Assembly (NCBI GenBank): GCA_937983305.1
Contig: CALKAJ010000221.1
Coordinates: forward strand, 1 to 13,552
DNA length: 13,552 nt
Origin: an uncultured Ignavibacteriota bacterium
GTDB lineage: Bacteria > Bacteroidota > Ignavibacteria > Tepidaquicellales > Tepidaquicellaceae
Direction: 5' to 3'
Shown here: positions 1-7,899 of the stretch, piece by piece
Position numbering within the stretch: the stretch's first letter is position 1
Layout: each line of letters starts with the position of its first letter
The notes under the pieces: model-generated
The model's input: the letters and a program-made list of their open reading frames with translations, nothing else
Databases searched by the model: none
What the model was told of the DNA's origin: nothing
Made by a program: the position numbers and the translations under genes

Positions 1-256
1 AGAACTTTGGAAGAGGAAGAACTTTGGAACATCCCGAGTTCTCGGGATAAACGCCCGACACAGATTTGACAGATTTACACGGATAGTTAAGTTTATCAAG
101 TTGTCAAGTTTATCAAGACTGGATTCCGGCCTGCGCCGGAATGACAGAGAAAGGAAGAACTTTGGAAGAGGAAGAACTTTGGAACATCCCGAGTTCTCGG
201 GATAAACGCCTAACGCTGATTAGACAGATTAACACAGATAGGTAAGTTTATCAAGT
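1..256. repeat. Composite intergenic repeat block with a perfect 55-bp direct repeat
   Basis: Positions 1-55 and 156-210 are identical. Each copy holds two AGAACTTTGGAA units and a small inverted repeat, ATCCCGAG/CTCGGGAT (31-38/41-48 and 186-193/196-203). After each copy comes a diverged stretch with a period of about 10 nt built on ACAGATT / ACACGGAT, then 9-nt units AAGTTTATC (89-97, 106-114, 244-252). The same modules recur at 9444-9626 and 13459-13552. This looks like a dispersed family of host intergenic repeats. No coding capacity is supported here. Confidence 0.9.
123..142. repeat. Inverted repeat ATTCCGGC-N4-GCCGGAAT
   Basis: Perfect 8-bp arms at 123-130 and 135-142 around a CTGC loop, followed by GACAGAG. 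It lies between the two copies of the 55-bp repeat. Short GGATTCC...GGAATGAC palindromes of this kind are common intergenic repeats in bacterial genomes. There is no T-tract after it, so it is not a convincing intrinsic terminator. Confidence 0.75.
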
Positions 257-778
257 TATTCTATAAATCGGGATTTCTGAATAAGTGACTTTCGTCACTT
301 CTCCTTGAGAGCCAAAAGTGAAATTTGTATTCCATTTTTGGACAAGGGTTTGAGAGAAAGCGTTTGTGGAAATAATAAGAAAAAGAATTGTTGATATTAT
401 TAAACTTTTCATTTATAATTTCTCCGTGAGACAAAGTCCCTTAATTTTTAAAGAATCTATATATAAAATTTTGATAAAAAAATAAAACACCTGTACCACC
501 ACTTTTTAAAATTATATTTGATGAAATTTAAATAAATTAAATAATAAATTCTATTGCAATTTGACAGGGAAGAAAAAATAAAGAAAAATAAAAATAGTTG
601 AGAATAGAATAATAAAAATTCTGTAATATTATGGGAAATGATGTAAAAAAAAATTCTCATTTACTGAGAAAAAAAGAAAGATAGAAATAGTTATTTTAGG
701 GAAAATATACCAAATTTATAGCAAGATATTGAATTTTGTTTTTATTAATATTAGAAGGTAAACGAATTAAAAAAATCT
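257..778. other. AT-rich intergenic region without a supported gene
   Basis: This 520-nt stretch carries a small hairpin (AAGTGAC, loop TTTC, GTCACTT at 283-300), a promoter candidate at 391-419 and long A/T runs. The only sizeable reading frame, on the minus strand at 457-660, encodes a low-complexity Phe/Ile/Asn/Tyr-rich peptide of the kind AT-rich DNA gives by chance. It most likely serves as the upstream region of the restriction operon that starts at 779. Confidence 0.7.
391..419 (+). promoter_or_regulatory. Candidate sigma70-like promoter upstream of the R-M operon
   Basis: TTGATA (391-396), a 17-nt spacer and TATAAT (414-419) match the classical -35/-10 pattern at 11 of 12 positions with ideal spacing. 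Transcription would start near 426, about 350 nt before the res start codon, implying a long AT-rich leader or an unrecognised short RNA. The local AT richness makes chance matches likely, and Bacteroidota-type hosts use a different consensus, so this is only a candidate. Confidence 0.35.
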
Positions 779-3577
779 ATGCTGACAATATTTGACCTGA
801 TTGAAAGGAAAACCGAATCATGGATTTCGCAAGAAAAGAAGAACAATAAATCGGCAATTGGAGCATTGGTAAATTACATCAATGCAAGGAATAAACTTCG
901 AGAGCCACAATTAAAAGCTATCGAGGTTTATTTATGGATTAAATTTGTCGGCAACAATCAAAAACTTTCAGAAATAGTCAAGCAAGGGTTATTATACGAC
1001 GACGAAAAAGCGAGAGAGTATGATTACTATCAAAATTTCACAGGCAACAATGTAACACAATTCCTAAATCAATTTTGTCAAGATAATGATTTAAGAAATC
1101 TGCAGAATTTTCTATTAAACGATCCCAAAGGAGAAGAGTACGATTGGAACGTTGTATTAGAAGAATTACTACATAAATTTGATTACCCAAATTATCTTTT
1201 CAGTCTTCCAATGGGTGCGGGCAAGACATTTCTTATGGCAGCATTTATATACATAGATTTATATTTTGCACTTATAAACAGAACTGATACACGATTTGCA
1301 CATAATTTTGTAGTATTTGCTCCATCTGCATCGAAGACGGCAATTCTACCATCATTACAGACTATTAAAAATTTTGAGCCATCGTGGGTTTTACCAGAGC
1401 AGGAAGCGGAACGGCTAAAGAGAATAGTAGTTATTGAAATTCTCGATAGTTTAAGTTCAAAACGAAAAGATAAACTACACGGGAACAATCCAAATCTTGA
1501 GAAAGTAAACCGAATAACACAAACAAAAGATTTTGGTTTAGTATTTATCACAAATGCAGAGAAAGTAATACTTGAAAGATTTGATGACGACCAGAAGCTG
1601 AGAATGCTGACGGGACAGATTTTTATAGATGAGAAGGAAGAAGACGAAATTAAAAAGACAAACGAGCTCAGGGAAAAATTATCGAAAATAAAATCATTGA
1701 GTGTGATTCTTGATGAAGTACATCATACATACGGAAAGACAGAGACGGGCGAGAAAAAATTAAGGCAGGCAGTAAGTATTTTAAATCAGCACGAAAATGT
1801 TGTATCTGTTATCGGACTTTCGGGCACACCTTATGTAAAATCAAAGGTAAAAATAGGGAAGTCTGAAATAAAATTAAATCAGATACAGGACATAGTTTAC
1901 AATTATTCCCTTGCCGATGGAATAGGAAGGTTTCTAAAGATTCCATTTGTAGAAAGTTTTAGTGTTAAAGAGGAAATATTCCTTAAAAATGCACTTGATA
2001 AATTTTTTGGAGAATATGACAAGACCTATTCGAACGGGACAAAGAGTAAGATTGTATTTTATTGTCCTTCCATAAAGGTTTTAAATTTAGAAATATTGCC
2101 GGTAATTCAGGAATGGTATTCCGAAAACAGGAAAAACAAAGAATACGAGATATTTAAGTATTATTCGGATGTAAAAAAGGAGGATAAAGTTTTTAAGATA
2201 CCCAAAGACAGCCTTGCAGTATTTAATAACCTTGACAAGCCATATTCGGACAAGCGAGTAATACTTCTTGTAGCAGTAGGCACAGAAGGATGGGATTGCA
2301 GGAGTCTAACCGGAGTGGTGCTACCGCGCAAAGAGACAACGACAAATTTTGTACTACAGACGACCTGCCGATGTTTAAGGGAAGTTGAAAATGCAAAAGA
2401 CGAAAAGGCACTGATATTTCTCGATACATCAAATTACGATATATTAAGCAATCAATTAAAAGAGAATTATAATTTATCTATTGCAGATTTAAAACCGCAA
2501 TCATACTTAAATGTACCTGTTATCGTAAGGAAACCAAAACTCGGAAAAATAACATATAATCAGGTTTATAAGAAGTTTACGATAATTTTGAGAAAGGAAA
2601 TAAATCCGGAAGAAGTATTTAAGCGATTTGATATTTCAAAATTCAAGAAAGCATATCCATACGAATTATTAAAGAAAACGGCAAATATTGGAAAAGACGG
2701 ATTAAGCGGACAAGTATCTGAAGATGTAAAAAGTAAATATATGACGCTTCACTATTCATTTCAGGATTTAATTTACGACATAGCAAAATATTCATATTTA
2801 AAGCTAACTGAATATGATATAGTGACTAAATATTACAAGGCAGTAAAGAAACTTTATTCAATAATACAGGAAGATGCACTGTGGTTCACAAATCACACGA
2901 CCGAAGATATCATTCAAATAATGATTAAAAGCATAGCGGCAAATCTAATGCCTGACGTTGAATACAAGACAGAAATCATAAAAGAGCCCGTTCATATTGA
3001 GCTATTAGAATGGAATATAAAGGAGCCTCAAATATTTTATGGTAACGGAAAATTTATTCCAAAAGTTAAAAAGCAGGATGTATTTCGATTGCAAAAGCAC
3101 TCTGAAAGACTAACGGAGGATTTTGAAGACGACAATATTGATACACTTGATATAAGTTTTAATTACATACCATACAGATTCGATTCCGATTTTGAAATAT
3201 CCGCAATTCATGAAATGCTGAAGCTTTCAGAACTAAGAAACCTTGAGGTTTATTTCAACGGCTATAAAGATGAACAACTACAGAACTTTGTAATAAAGAC
3301 AGATTCAGGGAATTATACACCGGATTACCTTATAATAAAACGAGCACAGGGAAAGAAATATAAAACGAAAGACAATAAAGGTGAGATAGAAAAAATCTTA
3401 ATCATAGAGACAAAGGGAAAGACATATTACGAAGATTTTAAGCAGAAAGAAAAGTTTATTAATTCCACTTTTTTAAAGCACAACAAAAATTTTCTTTTCA
3501 AGTGTTTCGTTGATGAAGACAGAAACGATTTCACTTTACATCTAAAAGAATTAAAAAGTTTAATAAATGAATTATGA
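779..3577 (+). CDS. res: Type III restriction enzyme, Res subunit (helicase plus endonuclease)
   Basis: 932 aa, within the usual size of Type III Res subunits. An SF2 helicase core is visible: Walker A MGAGKT (145-150), DEVHH box (312-316), motif III GLSGTP (346-351), motif V GTEGWD (501-506) and motif VI with Q527, R531 and R534. Near the C-terminus a PD-(D/E)xK nuclease site is present, D849 followed by E877-T-K879. In this family the protein uses ATP to move along or slide on DNA and cuts near unmodified recognition sites, in complex with Mod. Mod starts inside the res stop codon, so the two are translationally coupled. No Shine-Dalgarno stands close to the ATG; AGAAGG lies about 20 nt upstream. 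All key motifs look intact, so the enzyme should be active. The family is certain; recognition sequence and cut position cannot be read from this. Confidence 0.93.
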   Translation: MLTIFDLIERKTESWISQEKKNNKSAIGALVNYINARNKLREPQLKAIEVYLWIKFVGNNQKLSEIVKQGLLYDDEKAREYDYYQNFTGNNVTQFLNQFCQDNDLRNLQNFLLNDPKGEEYDWNVVLEELLHKFDYPNYLFSLPMGAGKTFLMAAFIYIDLYFALINRTDTRFAHNFVVFAPSASKTAILPSLQTIKNFEPSWVLPEQEAERLKRIVVIEILDSLSSKRKDKLHGNNPNLEKVNRITQTKDFGLVFITNAEKVILERFDDDQKLRMLTGQIFIDEKEEDEIKKTNELREKLSKIKSLSVILDEVHHTYGKTETGEKKLRQAVSILNQHENVVSVIGLSGTPYVKSKVKIGKSEIKLNQIQDIVYNYSLADGIGRFLKIPFVESFSVKEEIFLKNALDKFFGEYDKTYSNGTKSKIVFYCPSIKVLNLEILPVIQEWYSENRKNKEYEIFKYYSDVKKEDKVFKIPKDSLAVFNNLDKPYSDKRVILLVAVGTEGWDCRSLTGVVLPRKETTTNFVLQTTCRCLREVENAKDEKALIFLDTSNYDILSNQLKENYNLSIADLKPQSYLNVPVIVRKPKLGKITYNQVYKKFTIILRKEINPEEVFKRFDISKFKKAYPYELLKKTANIGKDGLSGQVSEDVKSKYMTLHYSFQDLIYDIAKYSYLKLTEYDIVTKYYKAVKKLYSIIQEDALWFTNHTTEDIIQIMIKSIAANLMPDVEYKTEIIKEPVHIELLEWNIKEPQIFYGNGKFIPKVKKQDVFRLQKHSERLTEDFEDDNIDTLDISFNYIPYRFDSDFEISAIHEMLKLSELRNLEVYFNGYKDEQLQNFVIKTDSGNYTPDYLIIKRAQGKKYKTKDNKGEIEKILIIETKGKTYYEDFKQKEKFINSTFLKHNKNFLFKCFVDEDRNDFTLHLKELKSLINEL

Positions 3578-5520
3578 AAAAACCTATAACATATAACATC
3601 TCACCCGCAAAAGGTCAGGCGCTTTTAAATTTTGAAGGCAGGAGATTTCCGGATACAGTCGAACTATTTGAAACCCAATTGATAGAAGAAGTCCGACCAA
3701 TAAAGGAGCAAAAGCTGTTCAAGAAGGACAAACAGAATGAACTAAATCCAGATTTCAGGAATTTATTAATTCACGGTGATTGTCTTTCGGCATGTGCTTA
3801 TTTAAAATCAAAAGACATAAAAGTAGATTTGGTTTATATAGATCCTCCATTTGCGAGCGGAGCTAATTATGCAAAGAAAATTTATTTAAGGAATGGAGTT
3901 AGGAGCGAATTAAATAGACAAAGTCAAGAAATTGGCGAGGAAATTATGTATGGAGATATTTGGCAGAAAGAAGATTATCTTAACTGGCTTTATGAAAGAT
4001 TATCTGCTATTAAATATGTAATGAACAACGAGGCGACTATTTATCTACATATTGATTCTACAATTGGACATTATGTAAAAATATTGATGGACGAAATATT
4101 CGGGGATGGTGAATTTGCTGAAATAATTTGGGTATGTGGATTATTAGGCTCCGGTGATTATTATCCAAAATCTCACGAAACTATTTATTGCTATCGAACA
4201 GAAAAATCTTATTTTAATTCACCGCAGAAACTCGGATTATCGCCTAGAATAACCGGAGCAATATCAAAAGATAAAAATGGATGGTTTTACACAAGGGGTA
4301 GAGAAAGCAGCGGAGGTTCAACTTATCTTAAAACTTATGTTTCCAAAAATCCAAATCTTTCAAAAGAAGAGGCGATCGAAGAAGCAAACAGAACAAGAAA
4401 CAATCCTGTTTGGAGCGTATGGATGGGAAAAAGTGATTTAGGAAAAGCATTTAACGAAAAAAGTGTTGGGACATATGCATTTACTGAAGAAGAAAATGTT
4501 GGGTATTCAACTCAAAAACCAGAGGATTTATTAGAGAGAATAATTAGGGCTAGCTCTGACAAAGGATATATTATTGCAGATTTCTTTTCAGGAAGCGGTG
4601 TAACATCAAAAGTAGCAAACGATTTAAAGAGAAAGTTCATAGCTTGCGATATTGGAATTAATGCGATTCAAAGTACACGAGATAGAATTCTCGAAGCAAA
4701 AGCAGAATTTGATATACTCAAAATCAATGATGGTGTACGACTCTTTAGGAATCCTGCACAAACAACTGCAAAGATATTCAGTTTAATAGACGGTTTCAAA
4801 AATAAAACCGAGCTTGATTTAGGCGATTTCTGGGATGGCGGAATTATAAACAAAAAGGGAAATTATACCCCTATAAAGTTTATTGGCATACACGAAAAGC
4901 TTTCAAAAGAACTTATTGACGTAATTCTCGAGCAAGTTTATCAGATTGACGACGAGGTCGAAGGTGTAAAAATTATTTATGCACATAAGGATTTTGAAGT
5001 CAGTCAAAACTATATAAACAAAGAAATCAACAAAGTAGGAAAAACCGATTTAAGAGTAGAACTTATTTCGCTTGATGAACTACTCGGACAAAAATCCGAT
5101 GTATTATTTACTCCCGATACTGCCGAAATCAGCATTAAAAAAGACGGCTCAAAATACAAGGTTGAAATAGAAAACTATTTCAGCAGTTACCTCAAAAATA
5201 AAATTGACGACTTCAACGCAAAGAAAGTAAAGAAATCAAAACAAGAGACCATTGAAGAGACCGACGATGAAGAAACCGAACCAAAAGAGAAGTTCAAACC
5301 AATTAAAATCAGCGATAAAGGGCTTGAACTTATAGAATCAGTACAATTTGATACAACGCTCAGGAAGGACGGCGTTTGGATTAGCAACCCGGACCTTGAA
5401 GACAAAGCAAAGATAAAGGAAAAGATAAAAGGAAAGTACACACTATCAACAAATAAATTCAAAATTAAAATTCGCAACATCGCAGGTGATGAAATTATTA
5501 TTGATAGTTCTGATTTATAA
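3574..5520 (+). CDS. mod: Type III DNA methyltransferase, Mod subunit (beta-class adenine-N6)
   Basis: 648 aa. Catalytic motif IV DPPF (90-93) comes before the SAM-binding motif I DFFSGSG (336-342), the permuted order of beta-class amino-methyltransferases, which includes Type III Mod proteins. The region between them, roughly residues 150-310, should hold the target recognition domain. Mod methylates adenine on one strand of the asymmetric site and gives specificity to the Res-Mod complex. Its ATG overlaps the res TGA by 4 nt. Classical Type III operons run mod then res, so the order here is reversed. The acidic-lysine stretch near residues 548-575 looks like a linker before a C-terminal domain of about 70 residues. 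Base composition in the middle looks more AT-rich than at the two ends, which could reflect exchange of the recognition domain; this was judged by eye. Confidence 0.94.
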   Translation: MKKPITYNISPAKGQALLNFEGRRFPDTVELFETQLIEEVRPIKEQKLFKKDKQNELNPDFRNLLIHGDCLSACAYLKSKDIKVDLVYIDPPFASGANYAKKIYLRNGVRSELNRQSQEIGEEIMYGDIWQKEDYLNWLYERLSAIKYVMNNEATIYLHIDSTIGHYVKILMDEIFGDGEFAEIIWVCGLLGSGDYYPKSHETIYCYRTEKSYFNSPQKLGLSPRITGAISKDKNGWFYTRGRESSGGSTYLKTYVSKNPNLSKEEAIEEANRTRNNPVWSVWMGKSDLGKAFNEKSVGTYAFTEEENVGYSTQKPEDLLERIIRASSDKGYIIADFFSGSGVTSKVANDLKRKFIACDIGINAIQSTRDRILEAKAEFDILKINDGVRLFRNPAQTTAKIFSLIDGFKNKTELDLGDFWDGGIINKKGNYTPIKFIGIHEKLSKELIDVILEQVYQIDDEVEGVKIIYAHKDFEVSQNYINKEINKVGKTDLRVELISLDELLGQKSDVLFTPDTAEISIKKDGSKYKVEIENYFSSYLKNKIDDFNAKKVKKSKQETIEETDDEETEPKEKFKPIKISDKGLELIESVQFDTTLRKDGVWISNPDLEDKAKIKEKIKGKYTLSTNKFKIKIRNIAGDEIIIDSSDL

Positions 5521-5524
5521 TACT

Positions 5525-5564
5525 ATATAATACTGTTAATTAATATATAATGCTGTTAATTAAT
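5525..5564. repeat. Tandem 20-bp repeat in the mod-dGTPase gap
   Basis: Two adjacent 20-nt units, 5525-5544 and 5545-5564, differ at one position. Each contains TATAAT or TATAATG and GTTAATTAA. They fill nearly all of the 55-nt gap between mod and the dGTPase gene. They could be an operator or a weak internal promoter, or simply an AT-rich duplication; no function is demonstrated. Confidence 0.75.
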
Positions 5565-5575
5565 TTTAAAATGAT

Positions 5576-6766
5576 ATGAAATACAATAATCCTTTAGGAG
5601 ACAAAATATATTTAAAAAGAACAAAAAGTAGAACTACAGATATCAGAGGTGATTATTTCAGAGATCAGACAGCTATTATTCATTCACGTCCTTTTCGAAG
5701 ACTTAAAAATAAAACACAGGTTTTTTTTGCACCCAAAGATGACCATGTTTGCACGAGAATAGAACATGTATTTCATGTGGCAACTATTGCGGGTACGATT
5801 TGTCGTGGTCTTAATAATTCGAATTTATACAATTTAGATGTTGATATGGCTTTTGCTATTGGTCTCGGTCATGATATTGGTCATTCACCATTTGGTCATA
5901 CAGGTGAACAAGCAATAAACAATCATTTTGGAAAAAGGTTAAAGAATAAATTTCATCATGAAATAAATAGTTATCGAGTAGTTGAAAAATTAGCAAATAA
6001 TGGAAAGGGATTAAATCTTACTTATGCTGTACTCGATGGTATTATAAGCCATTGTGGCGAAAATTTTGAACGTTCATTTGAACCTGAAAAAAGCATTAAG
6101 AATTTTGATAAAATAGTTGATTTAAAACACTATCCAAATTCTTTTGAGGGTTGTATAGTTAGACATTCAGACAAAATTGCATACTTAGGCAGAGATATAG
6201 AAGACGCGCTTGTTGCCAATTTCTTTAAGAAGAAAGATATTCCAAAATTAATTAGTAAAATTATTGGCAGGAGTAATGGTGAGATTATAAACTGCTTGGT
6301 TTTAGATATAATTAATAATTCAAAGGAAGGAAAAATACAATTCTCCGAAAAATATACTTCAATTATGAAAGAATTGTATAAATTCAACAAAGATAATATT
6401 TATGCAAATCCTATAATAAATAAATATCGTGATTATTGTGAGAATATAATAAAAGTTATTTGTAAACACCTCGAAGACCTTTTTACAAATTACGAATTTA
6501 ATTTTAATAGTTATTATAAAAGTGATTTAAATTTGGACAAATTATTTGGGAGATATTTAAAAACAATGCAAAGATTTTACGATAAAGAAAAAGAAACATT
6601 AAATTATACACATGAGGATTTAAAAATTAGGATTGTTATTGATTATGTAGCCGGTATGTCAGATGTTTATGCTTTGGATTGTATGAAAGAATTAAGCATT
6701 CCGAAGCCAATTGAATTTGTCCATATAAAAGCCAAAAAAGATGTTAAAGATGTAAAACGTTATTGA
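5576..6766 (+). CDS. dgt: HD-domain deoxyguanosine triphosphate triphosphohydrolase (dGTPase) homologue
   Basis: 396 aa, normal size for the family. The N-terminus carries the family signature FRRLKNKTQVF (40-50). The HD metal site is complete: H64 in RIEH, H99-D100 in GHDIGHSPFGH, and D199 in HSDKIAYLGRDIED. Enzymes of this family cleave dNTPs, typically dGTP, into the nucleoside and tripolyphosphate. In housekeeping use they balance nucleotide pools; some homologues act as antiphage factors by draining dNTPs on infection. The gene follows mod by 55 nt on the same strand with no terminator between, so it is probably co-transcribed with the R-M genes. The ATG at 5576 has no Shine-Dalgarno but directly precedes the conserved N-terminal part; another ATG at 5571 gives only a two-codon frame. 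The defence role is inferred from position, and substrate preference within the dNTPases is not readable. Confidence 0.92.
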   Translation: MKYNNPLGDKIYLKRTKSRTTDIRGDYFRDQTAIIHSRPFRRLKNKTQVFFAPKDDHVCTRIEHVFHVATIAGTICRGLNNSNLYNLDVDMAFAIGLGHDIGHSPFGHTGEQAINNHFGKRLKNKFHHEINSYRVVEKLANNGKGLNLTYAVLDGIISHCGENFERSFEPEKSIKNFDKIVDLKHYPNSFEGCIVRHSDKIAYLGRDIEDALVANFFKKKDIPKLISKIIGRSNGEIINCLVLDIINNSKEGKIQFSEKYTSIMKELYKFNKDNIYANPIINKYRDYCENIIKVICKHLEDLFTNYEFNFNSYYKSDLNLDKLFGRYLKTMQRFYDKEKETLNYTHEDLKIRIVIDYVAGMSDVYALDCMKELSIPKPIEFVHIKAKKDVKDVKRY

Positions 6767-6780
6767 AAGTGTTTTGCAGA

Positions 6781-6802
6781 AATTGATTTTCAAAAATCAA
6801 TT
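6781..6802 (+). terminator. AT-rich inverted repeat after the dGTPase gene, weak terminator candidate
   Basis: AATTGATTTT (6781-6790) and AAAATCAATT (6793-6802) are perfect 10-nt complements separated by 2 nt, 14 nt after the stop codon. The position suits transcription termination, but the stem is AT-only apart from two G-C pairs and no T-run follows, so an intrinsic terminator is doubtful. Confidence 0.3.
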
Positions 6803-6998
6803 ATACTCTGACATAATAAGGTGTTGTATATTTTTCAATTTTCCATAGCAAATTCTCATAAGAGATATGGAGTTTAAAAAAGGGGGAGACATAAATAATA
6901 TCGTCGTTGGGAGTGGGATAATTGTAATGCTACAAATGTAAAACTCTCCCTATGAATCGGGATTTTCAACTATGGAGTTTAGGAAAGATATTTTTGTG

Positions 6999-7024
6999 CG
7001 TTCCCAAAGTAGACTTTGGGAACG
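6999..7024. repeat. Near-perfect palindrome with 12-bp arms, plus a degenerate half copy
   Basis: CGTTCCCAAAGT (6999-7010) and ACTTTGGGAACG (7013-7024) are exact complements around AG. The 19 nt at 7010-7028, covering the right arm, recur at 7052-7070 with one mismatch, so the element has been duplicated in part or is one of a dispersed family. It would form a strong hairpin in RNA, and it creates open minus-strand frames rich in Pro-Arg-Ser-Gln that are not genes. Confidence 0.85.
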
Positions 7025-7525
7025 AGGGGGAAGGAAGTCGGGATCTTCGAATAGACTTTGAGAACGAGGGTGAAAATGCTTCAACTGAAACAAGATAATA
7101 AAATGTCTCATTAACAGGGAGTTTGGAAGGGGGGAATCCATAATTAATAAAGGTATTCGGGTAGGGAAAAAAATGAATTATTTTGGGGAATTTCGGAGAA
7201 AAGTTAATAAAAAAACAAAGGAGGTTTTGGTCATAAATTGGATAAAATAAGAAATTAACGGATGTGAAAACTTTGGAAACGCAATGCAGATGCGGGGTTT
7301 GATGTGATATCGAAATAAATGAAATATCCTAAAAAAAACCGGAACTTTAATAATTCAGGGCTTTTAAAAAATAATTTTTTTACCTAAAAAAGAAGTTTGA
7401 TTATTAAAATTAAAAATTGTATTTTTTTCTAAGTAATAAAGATACACATTTATAAATTAAATACAAAAGATATAAATTGAACAGAAACAGAAGAGAAATA
7501 GCGAGTATAAAAAGAAGGGAATAAA

Positions 7526-7580
7526 AAACCCGGGAAGCAAAACACTAAGCGGCGAAGCTTAGAAAGATTGTCCCGAGTTT
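7526..7580 (+). other. Foldable 55-nt element (two nested stems)
   Basis: AAACCCGGGA (7526-7535) can pair with TCCCGAGTTT (7571-7580) with a single C-A mismatch. Inside it, CTAAGC (7545-7550) and GCTTAG (7557-7562) form a six-pair hairpin with loop GGCGAA. The 5' side shares AAAAAACCCGGGA with the leader element at 7768. No known RNA family was recognised. It may be a small RNA, part of a leader, or a phage site such as a packaging or attachment region. Confidence 0.4.
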
Positions 7581-7694
7581 AATATTGATTGTCATTACTC
7601 AAATTTATTCGGTAATTTTTTAAAAGTCAATCTAAAAATCTTCCCAAAAAATTCGGATTAGTCATATTCAGCATAGGCAAGAATGCAATTTCAA

Positions 7695-7730
7695 TTGTTG
7701 AGTTATGGCGAAAGAAGTATAATATATTTG
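7695..7730 (+). promoter_or_regulatory. Promoter candidate for the phage packaging/head operon
   Basis: Two consensus types overlap. TTGTTG (7695-7700), a 17-nt spacer and a perfect TATAAT (7718-7723) fit the sigma70 pattern. TTG (7698-7700), a 22-nt spacer and TATATTTG (7723-7730) fit the Bacteroidota pattern TTG-N-TAnnTTTG. Either would start RNA near 7730-7740, giving a leader of about 170 nt that contains the foldable element at 7768-7866 before the small terminase. No experimental support. Confidence 0.5.
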
Positions 7731-7767
7731 TATTAGTTCTTTAAATAGAGTGTTAAAAAGAAAAAAC

Positions 7768-7866
7768 CCGGGAGGACTCGGAAGACTCCAAATCGGACCC
7801 GGGGTAATTTGCCTTGGAAATCAAATTTACCCCCAACGAAACTAAGAGTCAATACGGAAATCCCGG
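7768..7866 (+). promoter_or_regulatory. Foldable 5' leader element upstream of the small terminase gene
   Basis: CCGGGA (7768-7773) pairs with TCCCGG (7861-7866) and GACTC (7775-7779) pairs with GAGTC (7846-7850), so one long-range stem closes about 100 nt. Inside, GGGGTAATTTG (7801-7811) pairs with 7822-7833 with a one-base bulge to make an 11-bp hairpin. A competing fold through a second CCCGGG at 7798-7803 is possible. The element lies between the promoter candidate and the start codon at 7910. I do not recognise it as a known riboswitch. A cis-regulatory RNA or the cos/pac packaging site, which often sits just before terS, are both possible. Confidence 0.4.
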
Positions 7867-7899
7867 ATGGATTTTAAATTTTTATTAATTAAAACCATT

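Larger units (their letters stand above)
6767..7899. other. Long intergenic region between the dGTPase and phage genes, no supported gene
   Basis: About 1.1 kb without a credible coding sequence. It holds an AT-rich inverted repeat just after the dGTPase gene (6781-6802), a 24-bp-arm palindrome (6999-7024) with a nearby half copy (7052-7070), a perfect Shine-Dalgarno AAAGGAGGT at 7217-7225 followed by only a seven-codon frame, a foldable element at 7526-7580, a promoter candidate at 7695-7730 and a foldable leader at 7768-7866. It appears to be the junction between the defence block and the prophage head module. No tRNA gene, integrase or repressor was found in it. Confidence 0.7.

Noticed and set aside
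1..256. CRISPR array from the repeated units
   Set aside because: Repeats are short, degenerate and contiguous, without uniform spacers, and no cas gene is present.
457..660. Minus-strand 67-aa frame rich in Phe, Ile and Tyr
   Set aside because: Low-complexity product of AT-rich DNA; no start context, no homologous pattern and no neighbouring gene on that strand.
779..6766. DISARM or BREX interpretation of the helicase-methyltransferase pair
   Set aside because: The hallmark genes of those systems (DrmA/DrmB, PglZ, BrxC) are missing, whereas Res has a C-terminal nuclease motif and Mod a beta-class motif order typical of Type III R-M.
6867..6941. 24-codon plus-strand frame after the dGTPase gene
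   Set aside because: Too short, no Shine-Dalgarno, and TATGGAGTTT at its start recurs at about 6971 as part of repetitive sequence.
6950..7141. Minus-strand 63-aa frame with repeated Pro-Arg-Ser-Gln
   Set aside because: It is created by the palindrome at 6999-7024 and its half copy; no real coding signal.
7217..7250. Perfect Shine-Dalgarno AAAGGAGGT with a TTG-started seven-codon frame
   Set aside because: The frame is too short to support a gene. It could be the remnant of a lost start region, but nothing recognisable follows.
7767..7866. tRNA or tmRNA fragment (attachment site)
   Set aside because: No T-loop consensus or cloverleaf can be drawn and no CCA end is present.
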